A DNA stretch of 64,000 bases. Origin: Clostridiales bacterium. GTDB lineage: Bacteria > Bacillota > Clostridia > Lachnospirales > Lachnospiraceae. Where the stretch lies: NCBI GenBank assembly GCA_018372435.1, contig JAHAJA010000002.1:257678-321677 (forward strand), read 5' to 3'. The position numbers and the translations under genes were made by a program. Under the pieces are notes generated by a model. That model was given only the letters and a program-made list of their open reading frames with translations. It was not told the DNA's origin and searched no databases. Shown here one piece after another: positions 18,032-26,782 of this stretch. How positions within the stretch are numbered: position 1 is the first letter of the stretch; each line of letters opens with the position of its first letter.

Positions 18032-19617
18032 ATAGAGTAAAATTATTAGATTGTACCCTTCGTGATGGTGGATATGTGAATAGCTGGAACTTTGGTAAGG
18101 ATACAATTAAAGCCTTAATTACAGGTTTAAGTACAGCAAGGATTGATATCGTTGAATGTGGATTCTTAACAGACTGTATCTATAATGAGGATTACGCTTT
18201 ATTTTCGAATAATAACGAAGTAACAAACGTTTTAGAGAATCCGGATCCTTCAATTTTATATGTAGTTATGATAGCAATTGGAGAGAAGGAAATCAATCCA
18301 ATTAATTTATCACCAGCAAGTGAAGGGTCTATTAAAGGAGTCCGTTTAACTTTTCATCAAAATGAGATAGAGAAAGCGTTTTATTATGCACATATACTGA
18401 TGGATAAAGGCTATCAAGTATTCATGCAGCCTGTTGGTTCGGCTAATTATACAGATCAGATATTAATGGATTTAATTCAGAGAATTAATAATTTGAGGCC
18501 ACATGCTTTCTATCTCGTAGATACATTAGGTACAATGTATCAAAATGATGTAAAACGATTGTTGTACCTTCTTGATAACAACCTAGATCCCTCCATTGCT
18601 CTTGGATTACATTCTCATAATAACTTACAGATGTCCTTTGCTAACGCTCAGGATTTGATTAGTTTCTGTACTACAAGAACAATCCTTATAGATACTTCTA
18701 TCTATGGAATGGGAAGGGGAGCTGGCAACCTATGTACCGAGTTGTTAACCGATTATTTGAATACGAACTATAAAGCGAATTATGAGGTATTACCATTACT
18801 TGAGTGTATTGACGAATGTTTGATGCCAATCTATATGCAACGTCCATGGGGATACTCCGTGGCATACTTCTTAGCTTCCTCTAAGAATTGTCACCCTAAT
18901 TATGCCTCGTATCTATTATCAAAACAAACAGTTCCGGTGCGAACAATAAGCAATATTCTTGATGAAATCCCTGTTGAGCGTCGATTTATATTTGATAAGA
19001 ATTATATAGAATCCCTATATCAAAGTTATCAAAAACACAATGTGGATGATTTAGAGGTGTTAAAACAGCTACGTATAGATATGGCAGGAAAAGAAGTCCT
19101 AGTAATAGGTACCGGAAAAAGCGTAATAGAACAGAAAGAGCGAATTGAAGCTTATATAGAAGTAAAACATCCATATGTGATTTCGATAAATTCTGTTCCG
19201 GATTTTAAGGTAGATCTTATCTTTATCAGCAATGAAAGAAGATACCGTAAAATTGCAAATCGTGTAGATCTTAAGAAAACCATATTCACTTCGAATCTTA
19301 TGCATCTAAAACAGGAGGTTAGGTATGTTAATTATGCAGAATTATTGAATACTTCTATGGATGTATCGGATCAAGCTGGGATGATGGTTATGAAGTTACT
19401 TGTGAAAACATCTGCCCAATCTGTTGTATTAGCAGGATTTGATGGATTTAGTGGAAACCAAGTAAACAATTATAGTGAAAATAGATTTATTGGTTCCTCA
19501 GAGCCAGAAGAATTATCAAAGAAGAATGAAGCAACAGCAATTCAGCTCAAAAAACGTGCGAAGGATTATAAAATTACATTCTTAACAAAATCTCTGTATA
19601 GTCAAGAAATTACGTAA
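18028..19617 (+). CDS. DRE-TIM (HMGL-like) aldolase with extra C-terminal Rossmann-like domain
   Basis: A 529-residue two-part protein. Residues 1 to about 300 are an HMGL-type TIM barrel: LLDCTLRDGGY at 6-16, the metal-binding GLHSHNN near 192, and MGRGAGN near 230, as in 4-hydroxy-2-oxovalerate aldolases, which join or split pyruvate and an aldehyde. From about residue 350 a second domain begins KEVLVIGTGKSV and includes VVLAGFDGF; it recalls the nucleotide-binding half of GT42/DUF115 proteins. Its coupling to a CMP-sugar synthetase suggests it makes a ulosonic acid; this is inference. Translation is coupled to the gene before by an ATGA overlap. Confidence 0.75.
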   Translation: MNRVKLLDCTLRDGGYVNSWNFGKDTIKALITGLSTARIDIVECGFLTDCIYNEDYALFSNNNEVTNVLENPDPSILYVVMIAIGEKEINPINLSPASEGSIKGVRLTFHQNEIEKAFYYAHILMDKGYQVFMQPVGSANYTDQILMDLIQRINNLRPHAFYLVDTLGTMYQNDVKRLLYLLDNNLDPSIALGLHSHNNLQMSFANAQDLISFCTTRTILIDTSIYGMGRGAGNLCTELLTDYLNTNYKANYEVLPLLECIDECLMPIYMQRPWGYSVAYFLASSKNCHPNYASYLLSKQTVPVRTISNILDEIPVERRFIFDKNYIESLYQSYQKHNVDDLEVLKQLRIDMAGKEVLVIGTGKSVIEQKERIEAYIEVKHPYVISINSVPDFKVDLIFISNERRYRKIANRVDLKKTIFTSNLMHLKQEVRYVNYAELLNTSMDVSDQAGMMVMKLLVKTSAQSVVLAGFDGFSGNQVNNYSENRFIGSSEPEELSKKNEATAIQLKKRAKDYKITFLTKSLYSQEIT

Positions 19618-19650
19618 GTATTATTTAATTAAATAAAAGGATGGATATCT

Positions 19651-20496
19651 ATGAAAGAAAAGAACATCAGGCTAATAGCTGTTGATATTGATGGGACTTT
19701 AGTAAATTCTAAAAAGGAATTATCAAATCGCACAAAAGAAGTGGTATGTAGGGCTATTGATGAAGGAATACTTGTAATTCCTTGTACTGGTAGAGTAGCT
19801 AGTGGTATTCCTGAATGCATAACAAGGGAATTAGATATTCCGTATATCATATCAGCTAATGGAGCGAATATATGGGACGTCAAGCAGAATCACTCCATAT
19901 ATTCAGAAGGTATGGATAACAAATATGCCGCAAGTATGCTTGCGATTATTGAAGAATATGATTGCTTTTTTGATGTGTTTATTGCAGGATGTGCATTTGC
20001 TGAGGAAGATCGATTGAGTATCAGTAACCGATATGTCGGTAATAACGAATTTAATAAATATATTGTTGACACTAGATATGGAGTTATTAATTTGAAAAAT
20101 TTTGTAATCGCTAGTAATCAACAAGTAGAGAAGATCAATCTATTTTTCCATGACTTAGAGATGCGAACCAAAGTACTTAAGAGGCTACAGCCCTTCTCGG
20201 AGTGCCAGATATCTAGTGGAATACCTACGAATATTGAAATTACGAGAAAAGGAATTCATAAAGGGCAAACACTACAGGACTTAGCGGTTACTTATAATAT
20301 TACAACTGATGAGATTATGGCAATTGGCGACGGTGAGAATGATCTTGATATGTTAGGTATTGCAGGGGTATCTGTTGCGATGGAGAATGCAGTTGAATCC
20401 GTTCGTATGATTGTAGATTATGTTACGAAGAGCAATGAAGAAGATGGCGTTGCATATGCCATTGAAAAATATGCATTGGAAGGAGTGTCTTATTAA
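19651..20496 (+). CDS. Cof-type HAD-IIB phosphatase
   Basis: A 281-residue HAD phosphatase. Motif I is AVDIDGTLV (Asp12, Asp14), motif II lies at IPCTGR, and motif IV is IGDGENDLDML (about residues 225-235). The cap resembles the Cof/YbiV C2 type. Between an aldolase and a CMP-sugar synthetase, it may remove a phosphate from a ulosonic acid 9- or 8-phosphate, the role that NeuC/KdsC-type phosphatases have in known pathways. The substrate is inferred from position only. AAAGGAT precedes the ATG; the next gene starts one base after its stop. Confidence 0.85.
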   Translation: MKEKNIRLIAVDIDGTLVNSKKELSNRTKEVVCRAIDEGILVIPCTGRVASGIPECITRELDIPYIISANGANIWDVKQNHSIYSEGMDNKYAASMLAIIEEYDCFFDVFIAGCAFAEEDRLSISNRYVGNNEFNKYIVDTRYGVINLKNFVIASNQQVEKINLFFHDLEMRTKVLKRLQPFSECQISSGIPTNIEITRKGIHKGQTLQDLAVTYNITTDEIMAIGDGENDLDMLGIAGVSVAMENAVESVRMIVDYVTKSNEEDGVAYAIEKYALEGVSY

Positions 20497-20497
20497 T

Positions 20498-21241
20498 ATG
20501 AAGATAGTTGGAATTATACCTGCAAGATATCAATCAACACGTTTTGAAGGGAAACCATTAGCAGATATATGTGGTAAACCTATGATATGGTGGGTTCATT
20601 ATCAGTTTAAAAAAGTAAAAGAGATTGAAGAAATATATGTAGCGACGGACGATGAACGTATTGAAAAAGTTTGTAATGAATATGGAATTAAAACGATAAT
20701 GACGAAGGATACGCACCCGACGCATCTTGACCGATTAAGTGAGGTAGCCGAGAAAGTAGATGCGGATTACTACATCAACATTAATGGTGATGAGCCACTT
20801 ATGATGCCTGAATATATTCGCCTCTTACTTCCGACCGAGGAGGATTCATCAAAGTTCTATGCAGCGAATGCCATGACTGCGATCAAAACTCCAGTTGAAG
20901 TGGTTGATACGGCAAGAATTAAGATAGCAACTGACATGCAAGGGTATGGATTGTATATGGCAAGAACACCTATTCCGTATCCGAAAGCTTCAGCCAATAT
21001 TGTGTACAAGAAATTCGTTGGAATTCAATGTTTTAGTCGTTCTGCCTTATTGTTTTGTGGAGAGACAAAACGAGGCACTTTAGAAAGTATTGAAGATATT
21101 GATGAATATCGTTTTTTAGAGAATGGGAAGAAGTTAAAGTTTATTATGACAGATGCCACTACGTTATCCGTTGATACGAAGAAGGACCTTGAGAAAGTAA
21201 GAGAGATTTTAACAGAGCGCATACAGAATGGAGAAATCTAG
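20498..21241 (+). CDS. KdsB-like CMP-ulosonate cytidylyltransferase
   Basis: A 247-residue nucleotidyltransferase. It begins VGIIPARYQSTRFEGKPLA, the KdsB/NeuA nucleotide-binding signature, followed by IYVATDDERI and NINGDEPL. KdsB has about 250 residues. It should activate a 3-deoxy-ulosonic acid with CTP. The organism is Gram-positive, so KDO for lipid A is not expected; another acid is likely. The KdsB motif SGTDR is replaced by HPTHLDRLSEV, a hint of altered substrate. ATG 20498 gives the canonical start; GGAAGGAG lies just upstream. Confidence 0.82.
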   Translation: MKIVGIIPARYQSTRFEGKPLADICGKPMIWWVHYQFKKVKEIEEIYVATDDERIEKVCNEYGIKTIMTKDTHPTHLDRLSEVAEKVDADYYININGDEPLMMPEYIRLLLPTEEDSSKFYAANAMTAIKTPVEVVDTARIKIATDMQGYGLYMARTPIPYPKASANIVYKKFVGIQCFSRSALLFCGETKRGTLESIEDIDEYRFLENGKKLKFIMTDATTLSVDTKKDLEKVREILTERIQNGEI

Positions 21242-21243
21242 AT

Positions 21244-22341
21244 ATGAACGTATTCGTTTGTGGAACAATATTTCAAGTAATAACTGCAATTAACATAACT
21301 GTTACAAGTTTGAAGGATGACACAGATTTAATCTTAACTGATTCAACAGATTTTAGTAATATTGAGAATACATTAAATGAACTGAGAATCTTTCGAAAGA
21401 TATACCATATGAAAGATGATGCAACTAAGAAGGATTATTGGACAATGAATGAACAGCAACGAAAGCACTTAAGTAAGAATCCTGCAAAAGGTATTGATCC
21501 CATTTCACTTGATGAGGTGTATGAACATCTATATCTTCCCTCACTTAGTGCATATAATAAGCTGTTTTACTATTATCTTATAAAGATAGGTATGAAGTTA
21601 AAAGTTCATCTTTATGAAGAGGGAATTACAACTTATGTCATTGATGTAATGGAGAATCTTCAGAAGGATGGAATGCTTCATCGGTATTATGGAAGACAGG
21701 CATTGGTGAAGAATATGGTAGAAATCATGTTATATGAACCAGAATTATATTCGGTGCCAAGTTTAGGTGAAATCGTTACTTCCATTCCTAAGTTATCAGA
21801 AGAGAACAGGGAATTATCAGTAATTTATAAAAGAATATTTGGGGAGTGTTCATTACCTTCTGAGAAATATATCTTCTTAGAGGAAGCATTTGTGAAAGAC
21901 GGAATATTAAGTATGGATATTGAACTAGTGGAGGAGTTAGCTTCCGTAGTAGGGAAGGAGAATATGGTAATAAAACTACACCCAAGAAATCCGGTGGATC
22001 GATTCTCTATGAGAGGATTTACATTATTCCCTAATTCTAGAATACCTTGGGAAATTATCCTATTAACCAACGATTTAAGAGACAAAGTACTTGTTACGGT
22101 GTCTTCTAGTTCTTCCATTACAGCAAAGTTAATCCTTAATAAACCTATGTATGCCATACAGTTGTACTCAATGATGTACATTGGTAGAGCACAACATATC
22201 AAGCAGAAGGCATTTCAAAATTACTATACAAAATTATACGAAGTACTTAATAGAGAAGAAAAATGTTTCTATACGCCTGATACGAAAGAGGAATTACATC
22301 AAATCATTCAATATCTAGATAGTGGGTTGATACGTTTGTAG
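21244..22341 (+). CDS. Sialyltransferase-like glycosyltransferase (GT52/polysialyltransferase type)
   Basis: A 365-residue protein. Its N terminus MNVFVCGTIFQVITAINI resembles GT52-type sialyltransferases, and the second half has VIKLHPRN (about residues 241-248) and a Ser-rich loop VTVSSSSSITAKLIL (about 283-297), the donor-binding elements of CMP-sugar transferases with a GT-B fold. It follows the CMP-sugar synthetase gene by two bases, so the two products are probably made together and act on the same activated sugar. The acceptor is unknown. Confidence 0.72.
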   Translation: MNVFVCGTIFQVITAINITVTSLKDDTDLILTDSTDFSNIENTLNELRIFRKIYHMKDDATKKDYWTMNEQQRKHLSKNPAKGIDPISLDEVYEHLYLPSLSAYNKLFYYYLIKIGMKLKVHLYEEGITTYVIDVMENLQKDGMLHRYYGRQALVKNMVEIMLYEPELYSVPSLGEIVTSIPKLSEENRELSVIYKRIFGECSLPSEKYIFLEEAFVKDGILSMDIELVEELASVVGKENMVIKLHPRNPVDRFSMRGFTLFPNSRIPWEIILLTNDLRDKVLVTVSSSSSITAKLILNKPMYAIQLYSMMYIGRAQHIKQKAFQNYYTKLYEVLNREEKCFYTPDTKEELHQIIQYLDSGLIRL

Positions 22342-22365
22342 ATTATAATTATGAAGGAGTTATTT

Positions 22366-24174
22366 ATGGAAAGTAAACCAAAGGTTTCTGTCCTATTATT
22401 AGTAAATCAATATGCGGATAGTAAAGAAGGCGTTAATTCCTTATGTCGGTGTATTGATAGCTTAGTATATCAGACCTTAGAGGAGATTGAGATACTAGTA
22501 TTACTGTATAAGAATATGGAAGACTATAGATCAGTTGTATCTATGTACTGTGATAAATTTGGAGAGAAGATTCGTATATGCAATAGAAAAGAAGAAGATT
22601 TGCTCGAAACCATTGGAGAGGTATTGAAAACTACAAATGGTGATTATATCGGTATTATTTCGGAAGATATCGTATTAGAATATCATGCGTATGCTACCCT
22701 GTATGAGGAATCGCTGAAAGAGAATACCTTTGACCTTATATATGGGGGATATAAATATTATGAGAATGGCTTGTTACTTGGTTGTAAGGACAAAAGACAA
22801 TCGGAGGATATACCTTATAAATACCTTCTAAAGGGTGAACTAGTCCTGTTTAATAAGCTTATCCATAGGAATAAAATTGAGGAATTAATTCATACAGAAG
22901 GTGGCAAGAACGATCGGAATTTTACAAGAAAACATATATGGAACGATTATGGTTTATCATTAAGATTAATTGTCTCTTGTAATGATGCTCATAGTTGTAA
23001 TGCAGTTCTTTTTCATCAGATTTTAGATGATTCAATTATTTCATATAGAAACAGTGAATCTTATCTAGAGGCTGCTGTTGAAGGAATTGAGAGAACAATA
23101 AGGTGGAGTAGTGGGCAAGAAATTAACACAATCCAAGAACAAAATTATGATAATCCATTTGGTGACAAAAGAGAATATTTGTTTGCGAGAGTTGGTCTAG
23201 AATTGGTTCGATTAATGCAATTCTATTGGTTATATAGTAATCAAGTCTTACCAATAATAAAAAAATATAAAAATTCAATCACAAAAAATATAGTTTTTGA
23301 AGCATATTCTTCTTCCTTGGCCATGTTTGAAAGAGTTTCAGAACTTAAAGTTGATGCAATACCAAGAATCTTGTATGTAGGCGCATTTGGTCAGTCTATA
23401 GCACAAGACCATGGAAGGCAAGAAGCTAAAGTTAGTTTTAAAGAATTTGGTGAAATACGTTTATTAAATGAAACAACAAGTAATATGCATGAGAACCCTA
23501 TCATTGAGAAAGCTTATTATGATGGAAAATTACAGTTTGTGGAGGAGTATTTCGCTGTAAAATACATCGTAAGAAATGGTGGTTTTTACATCGGTCAACA
23601 TACACAATTACTAAAAACCTTAGATGGGCTTTGCTGCTATGATAGTGTGTTTGGTTATGAAGACCGAACTACTATAACCGCAGGTTTATTTGCTGCAAGA
23701 AAAGGACAACCGATTTTGAAAGCTATTCTAACGAGTTATAAGGAAGAATATTTTGAACAGATGGGATACTTACCACTTGGCGATCGAATTCGATTATTTC
23801 TAATAGGGAAAGAGGAATTCAAATTAGACGCAAGCGGAGGATTATTAAAATCAGGCATCTATATAGTATCACCGGAACAATGCATCATCCCAAGATATCA
23901 AAATCTAAAATCACAGATGCAGCCATCACTTTGTATAATTAATCATGAAGATAAAGCAACGGATGAGGAGTATATTGTTGTTAAGAAATCAACCTTAGAA
24001 TATCTGTTATCAACGTCTAATGATACGAGAACCATGAATAAGCTTAAGAATAATAATGCACAGTTGAAAAAGACACTTGACCAATTATTAGCATCTAGGT
24101 CCATTCGCTTAACAAAACCACTTCGTTCTGGATATCAAAAACTAAAGACATTGTCTCATGTTTTTAGAGGGTAG
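22366..24174 (+). CDS. Glycosyltransferase family 2-like protein with C-terminal coiled coil
   Basis: A 602-residue protein. Residues 5-130 have the GT2 (GT-A) plan: KVSVLLLVN, then CIDSLVYQTLEEIEILVL, then NGDYIGIISEDI, where the usual DxD metal site reads SED. A middle region of about 300 residues is unassigned. The C terminus has a short coiled coil and ends SRSIRLTKPLRSGYQKLK, a tail frequent in GT2 proteins of surface-polysaccharide loci. ATG 22366 is preferred, six bases after AAGGAG (22354-22359). It is the last gene of the operon; no transporter or polymerase gene is present. Confidence 0.7.
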   Translation: MESKPKVSVLLLVNQYADSKEGVNSLCRCIDSLVYQTLEEIEILVLLYKNMEDYRSVVSMYCDKFGEKIRICNRKEEDLLETIGEVLKTTNGDYIGIISEDIVLEYHAYATLYEESLKENTFDLIYGGYKYYENGLLLGCKDKRQSEDIPYKYLLKGELVLFNKLIHRNKIEELIHTEGGKNDRNFTRKHIWNDYGLSLRLIVSCNDAHSCNAVLFHQILDDSIISYRNSESYLEAAVEGIERTIRWSSGQEINTIQEQNYDNPFGDKREYLFARVGLELVRLMQFYWLYSNQVLPIIKKYKNSITKNIVFEAYSSSLAMFERVSELKVDAIPRILYVGAFGQSIAQDHGRQEAKVSFKEFGEIRLLNETTSNMHENPIIEKAYYDGKLQFVEEYFAVKYIVRNGGFYIGQHTQLLKTLDGLCCYDSVFGYEDRTTITAGLFAARKGQPILKAILTSYKEEYFEQMGYLPLGDRIRLFLIGKEEFKLDASGGLLKSGIYIVSPEQCIIPRYQNLKSQMQPSLCIINHEDKATDEEYIVVKKSTLEYLLSTSNDTRTMNKLKNNNAQLKKTLDQLLASRSIRLTKPLRSGYQKLKTLSHVFRG

Positions 24175-24257
24175 AATAGAGATTTTCTGTGTGTGTAGAG
24201 AGAGTAACTTGTCCTTGTTCATGAAGAGGTGGATTTATAAAATATAACGAAATAGGT

Positions 24258-24284
24258 ATAATAAAAATCCCCTCCGCATATATT
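24258..24284 (+). promoter_or_regulatory. Sigma-E promoter of spoIVA
   Basis: A -35 ATA (24258-24260) and a -10 CATATATT (24277-24284) are 16 bases apart, matching the sporulation sigma-E pattern. spoIVA is a sigma-E gene in Bacillus. The -10 box forms one arm of a dyad that spans 24277-24314. Confidence 0.6.
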
Positions 24285-24314
24285 GTACAAATGACGTAGT
24301 CATGTACATATATG
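24277..24314 (+). repeat. Dyad overlapping the spoIVA promoter and leader
   Basis: CATATA(T)TGTACA (24277-24289) is mirrored by TGTACATATATG (24303-24314), with TGAC-GTA-GTCA inside. Only two small bulges break the symmetry. Its right end abuts the ribosome binding site GGAAGGGG at 24314-24321. Confidence 0.6.
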
Positions 24315-24328
24315 GAAGGGGTATATTC

Positions 24329-25822
24329 ATGGACAATATTTCTATAGCAAATAGCTATAATGTATACAAAGATATACAGGTCCGTACAGGTGGTGAGATC
24401 TATATCGGTGTAGTTGGTCCTGTTAGAACAGGTAAATCAACATTCATTAAGCGATTTATGGATTTGCTGGTTATTCCGAATATTGAAGATGTTCATAGTA
24501 AAGAACGTGCTATTGATGAACTTCCTCAAAGCGCAGCTGGCAAGACAATAATGACAACAGAGCCAAAGTTCATTCCAAAAGAAGCAGCACAGATTAGTTT
24601 GTCTGACGAAACAAAAGTTAACATTCGATTGATTGATTGTGTTGGCTTCATGGTAGATGGAGCGTCTGGCCATATAGAGAATGAACAAGAACGTTTGGTT
24701 AAAACACCATGGTTTGATCATGAGATTCCTTTTACCCAGGCAGCAGAGCTTGGAACCCAAAAGGTAATCAATGAACATTCCACGATTGGTATTGTGGTTA
24801 CAACAGATGGAAGCTTTGGTGATTTAGCTAGAGACAACTACTTGAAAGCTGAGGAGAAGACAATTGGTGAATTGAGGAAAATGAATAAACCTTTTATTGT
24901 TCTCCTTAATACGAACAAACCATATTCTGATGATACGAGAGCCCTTGCTGAGAATTTAATGGAGAAATATAATGTAGCTGTTACACCTGTGAACTGTGAA
25001 CAGTTAAGAAAAGATGATATCAATGCAATCATGGAAACGATACTTAACGAATTCCCAATCGCAGAACTAGATTTCTTCATTCCAAAATGGGTTGAGATGT
25101 TACCGCAGACACATTGGCTTAAGATGGATTTGATTAATGGTGTCAAAGACATTATGAAGAAGGTTAACTTAATTCGAGATGTAAATTCTGAGAATGTGAA
25201 ATATGACTCTGAATACATAAAACGTTGTAAGATTGACAAAGTTTCTATGCAAGATGGTAGTGTCAAGATTTTTATCGACTTTGATGATAAATATTACTAT
25301 CAGATTCTAAGTGACCTAATTGGAACTCCAATCGAAGGGGAATATCAACTAATTTCAACGCTACGGGAGTTAGCAGCGATGAAGAATGAATATTCTAAGG
25401 TTGGTACAGCTATGGAAGAAGTTCGTTATAAAGGTTATGGTGTTGTAACTCCGATGCGCGATGAAATTACAATTGATCAACCAGAAGTAATTAAGCATGG
25501 TAATAAGTATGGAGTTAAGATTAAAGCGGTTGCACCTTCTATTCATATGATCCGTGCGAATATTGAAACTGAAATTGCACCAATCGTTGGAAGTGAACAA
25601 CAAGCGAATGACTTAATTAACTACATCAAAGAAAGTGCGGAGGAAGAACCAGAAGGAATCTGGGATACGAATATTTTTGGTAAATCCATTAAACAGCTCG
25701 TTGATGATGGGATTAATAGCAAGGTTCATAATATGAATGATGAGAGTCAAGTGAAGTTACAAGAAACATTACAAAAAGTAATTAATGATAGTAACGGAGG
25801 ATTAATCTGTATTATCATTTAA
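24329..25822 (+). CDS. spoIVA: Stage IV sporulation protein A (spore coat ATPase)
   Basis: A 497-residue protein, close to B. subtilis SpoIVA (492). The P-loop GPVRTGKST lies at about residues 30-38 in IGVVGPVRTGKSTFIKRFMD, and LIDCVGFMVDGASGH follows as switch region. SpoIVA polymerises on the forespore surface using ATP and is the base of the spore coat. The C terminus ends GGLICIII, typical of the family. ATG 24329 gives the standard start MDNISIANS behind GGAAGGGG; an upstream in-frame ATG at 24302 lies within the dyad. Monocistronic with its own terminator. Confidence 0.97.
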   Translation: MDNISIANSYNVYKDIQVRTGGEIYIGVVGPVRTGKSTFIKRFMDLLVIPNIEDVHSKERAIDELPQSAAGKTIMTTEPKFIPKEAAQISLSDETKVNIRLIDCVGFMVDGASGHIENEQERLVKTPWFDHEIPFTQAAELGTQKVINEHSTIGIVVTTDGSFGDLARDNYLKAEEKTIGELRKMNKPFIVLLNTNKPYSDDTRALAENLMEKYNVAVTPVNCEQLRKDDINAIMETILNEFPIAELDFFIPKWVEMLPQTHWLKMDLINGVKDIMKKVNLIRDVNSENVKYDSEYIKRCKIDKVSMQDGSVKIFIDFDDKYYYQILSDLIGTPIEGEYQLISTLRELAAMKNEYSKVGTAMEEVRYKGYGVVTPMRDEITIDQPEVIKHGNKYGVKIKAVAPSIHMIRANIETEIAPIVGSEQQANDLINYIKESAEEEPEGIWDTNIFGKSIKQLVDDGINSKVHNMNDESQVKLQETLQKVINDSNGGLICIII

Positions 25823-25855
25823 TTAGTGAGTAACTGTTTCGATATCTCTATATAG

Positions 25856-25900
25856 CTGCCGAATTAATAAGTTGGATACTTGTTAATTTGGCAGTTTTTT
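25856..25900 (+). terminator. Rho-independent terminator of spoIVA
   Basis: CTGCCGAATTAATAAGT pairs with ACTTGTTAATTTGGCAG around a short loop, followed by TTTTTT. Confidence 0.88.
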
Positions 25901-25935
25901 GTTGTAATTCGGGTCTACATAACAATGTCTTCTAG

Positions 25936-25964
25936 TTGCAATTTGACTAAATACTCAGTATAAT
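25936..25964 (+). promoter_or_regulatory. Sigma-A promoter of the ArsC/Spx-like gene
   Basis: TTGCAA (25936-25941) and TATAAT (25959-25964) are 17 bases apart. The gene starts 48 bases downstream. Confidence 0.55.
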
Positions 25965-26012
25965 TACGAAAAGTAAGAATGAAATATGAGAAGATTATAA
26001 TGGAGGATCAGA

Positions 26013-26354
26013 ATGAATATTCAGATTTTTGGTAAGTCAAAATGTTTTGATACAAAGAAGGCGCAACGGTACTTCAAAGAAAGAGGGATATCATTTCAAT
26101 TCATAGACATGGCACAAAAGGGAATGAGTAAAGGCGAATATACTAGCGTTAAACAAGCGGTGGGGGGTATGGACAAGCTAATTGATGAAAAGACAAAAGA
26201 TCAACAAACCTATTTGCTAATCAAATATCTTGCCGAAGAAGATAAGGAAGAGAAGTTATTAGAGAATCCTAAGTTATTTAAGACACCGATTGTTAGAAAT
26301 GGTAAAAAAGCCACAGTTGGCTATGAACCTGAAATTTGGAACAAATGGGACTAA
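26013..26354 (+). CDS. ArsC/Spx-family thioredoxin-like protein
   Basis: A 113-residue thioredoxin-fold protein. The active-site region reads KSKCFDTKKAQRYFKERGI, with one Cys (Cys11) and no CxxC, so it is more like ArsC/YffB relatives than Spx. The later FKTPIVRNGKKATVGYEPEIW matches the family end, including the cis-Pro loop. Such proteins reduce arsenate or act in thiol redox regulation; the actual substrate is unknown. AATGGAGGA precedes the ATG. No arsenic genes are nearby. Confidence 0.8.
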   Translation: MNIQIFGKSKCFDTKKAQRYFKERGISFQFIDMAQKGMSKGEYTSVKQAVGGMDKLIDEKTKDQQTYLLIKYLAEEDKEEKLLENPKLFKTPIVRNGKKATVGYEPEIWNKWD

Positions 26355-26454
26355 ATCGTATGAAAATATTATAACAATTATGTATTTATTTCGTAATATT
26401 TACTTAGTTCATTAGACCTAATAAATTACACATTATGGTAATATTGCATACTCT

Positions 26455-26515
26455 TGACATAGTTATTAAAAAGTTTTGACATATAGTTGACAAATTTAAT
26501 AAGTATTGGTATAAT
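26455..26515 (+). promoter_or_regulatory. Sigma-A promoter of the NlpC/P60 gene with extra TTGACA copies
   Basis: TTGACA (26487-26492) and TATAAT (26510-26515) are 17 bases apart, a consensus promoter. Two further TTGACA hexamers sit upstream at 26455-26460 and 26476-26481. Transcription should begin near 26522, giving a leader of about 260 bases. Confidence 0.75.
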
Positions 26516-26782
26516 AATCTCGTAATATATTTAACATTTATGTAACAAATAGAGCGAAACTACTTAACTTGTTAAGTTGCTATGAATTCCGTTACATAAG
26601 AATAAGTTAATGGTTTTGTAAATTACAAGTGATAAGATAAAGAGATTATATGGAATAAGAGGGGTAGCTGAATTGCTATCAATAGAGTTACGATAATCAA
26701 TATATATTAAATCAGGTTATGTACGGTACGAGAGAGATTCGTAGCGATAGTTTCAAAACTTGAAGCGTTTAGGAGGCGTAAT
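26516..26782 (+). other. Long structured leader of the NlpC/P60 gene
   Basis: The untranslated region contains TTATGTAAC near 26532 mirrored by GTTACATAA near 26590, enclosing a perfect palindrome ACTTAAC-TT-GTTAAGT near 26560-26575. Further down ACGA-GAGAGAT-TCGT forms a small hairpin near 26730. I looked for the ydaO (c-di-AMP) and GEMM (c-di-GMP) riboswitch consensus and did not see either. Its role is unknown. Confidence 0.45.

Noticed and set aside
21825..22202. 125-codon minus-strand frame
   Set aside because: It is antisense to the sialyltransferase-like gene and has no supporting start signals.
24838..25266. 142-codon minus-strand frame
   Set aside because: It lies antisense within spoIVA, which is clearly the coding strand.
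26516..26782. c-di-AMP (ydaO) or c-di-GMP (GEMM) riboswitch
   Set aside because: The conserved sequence blocks of neither class are present; only unassigned dyads remain.
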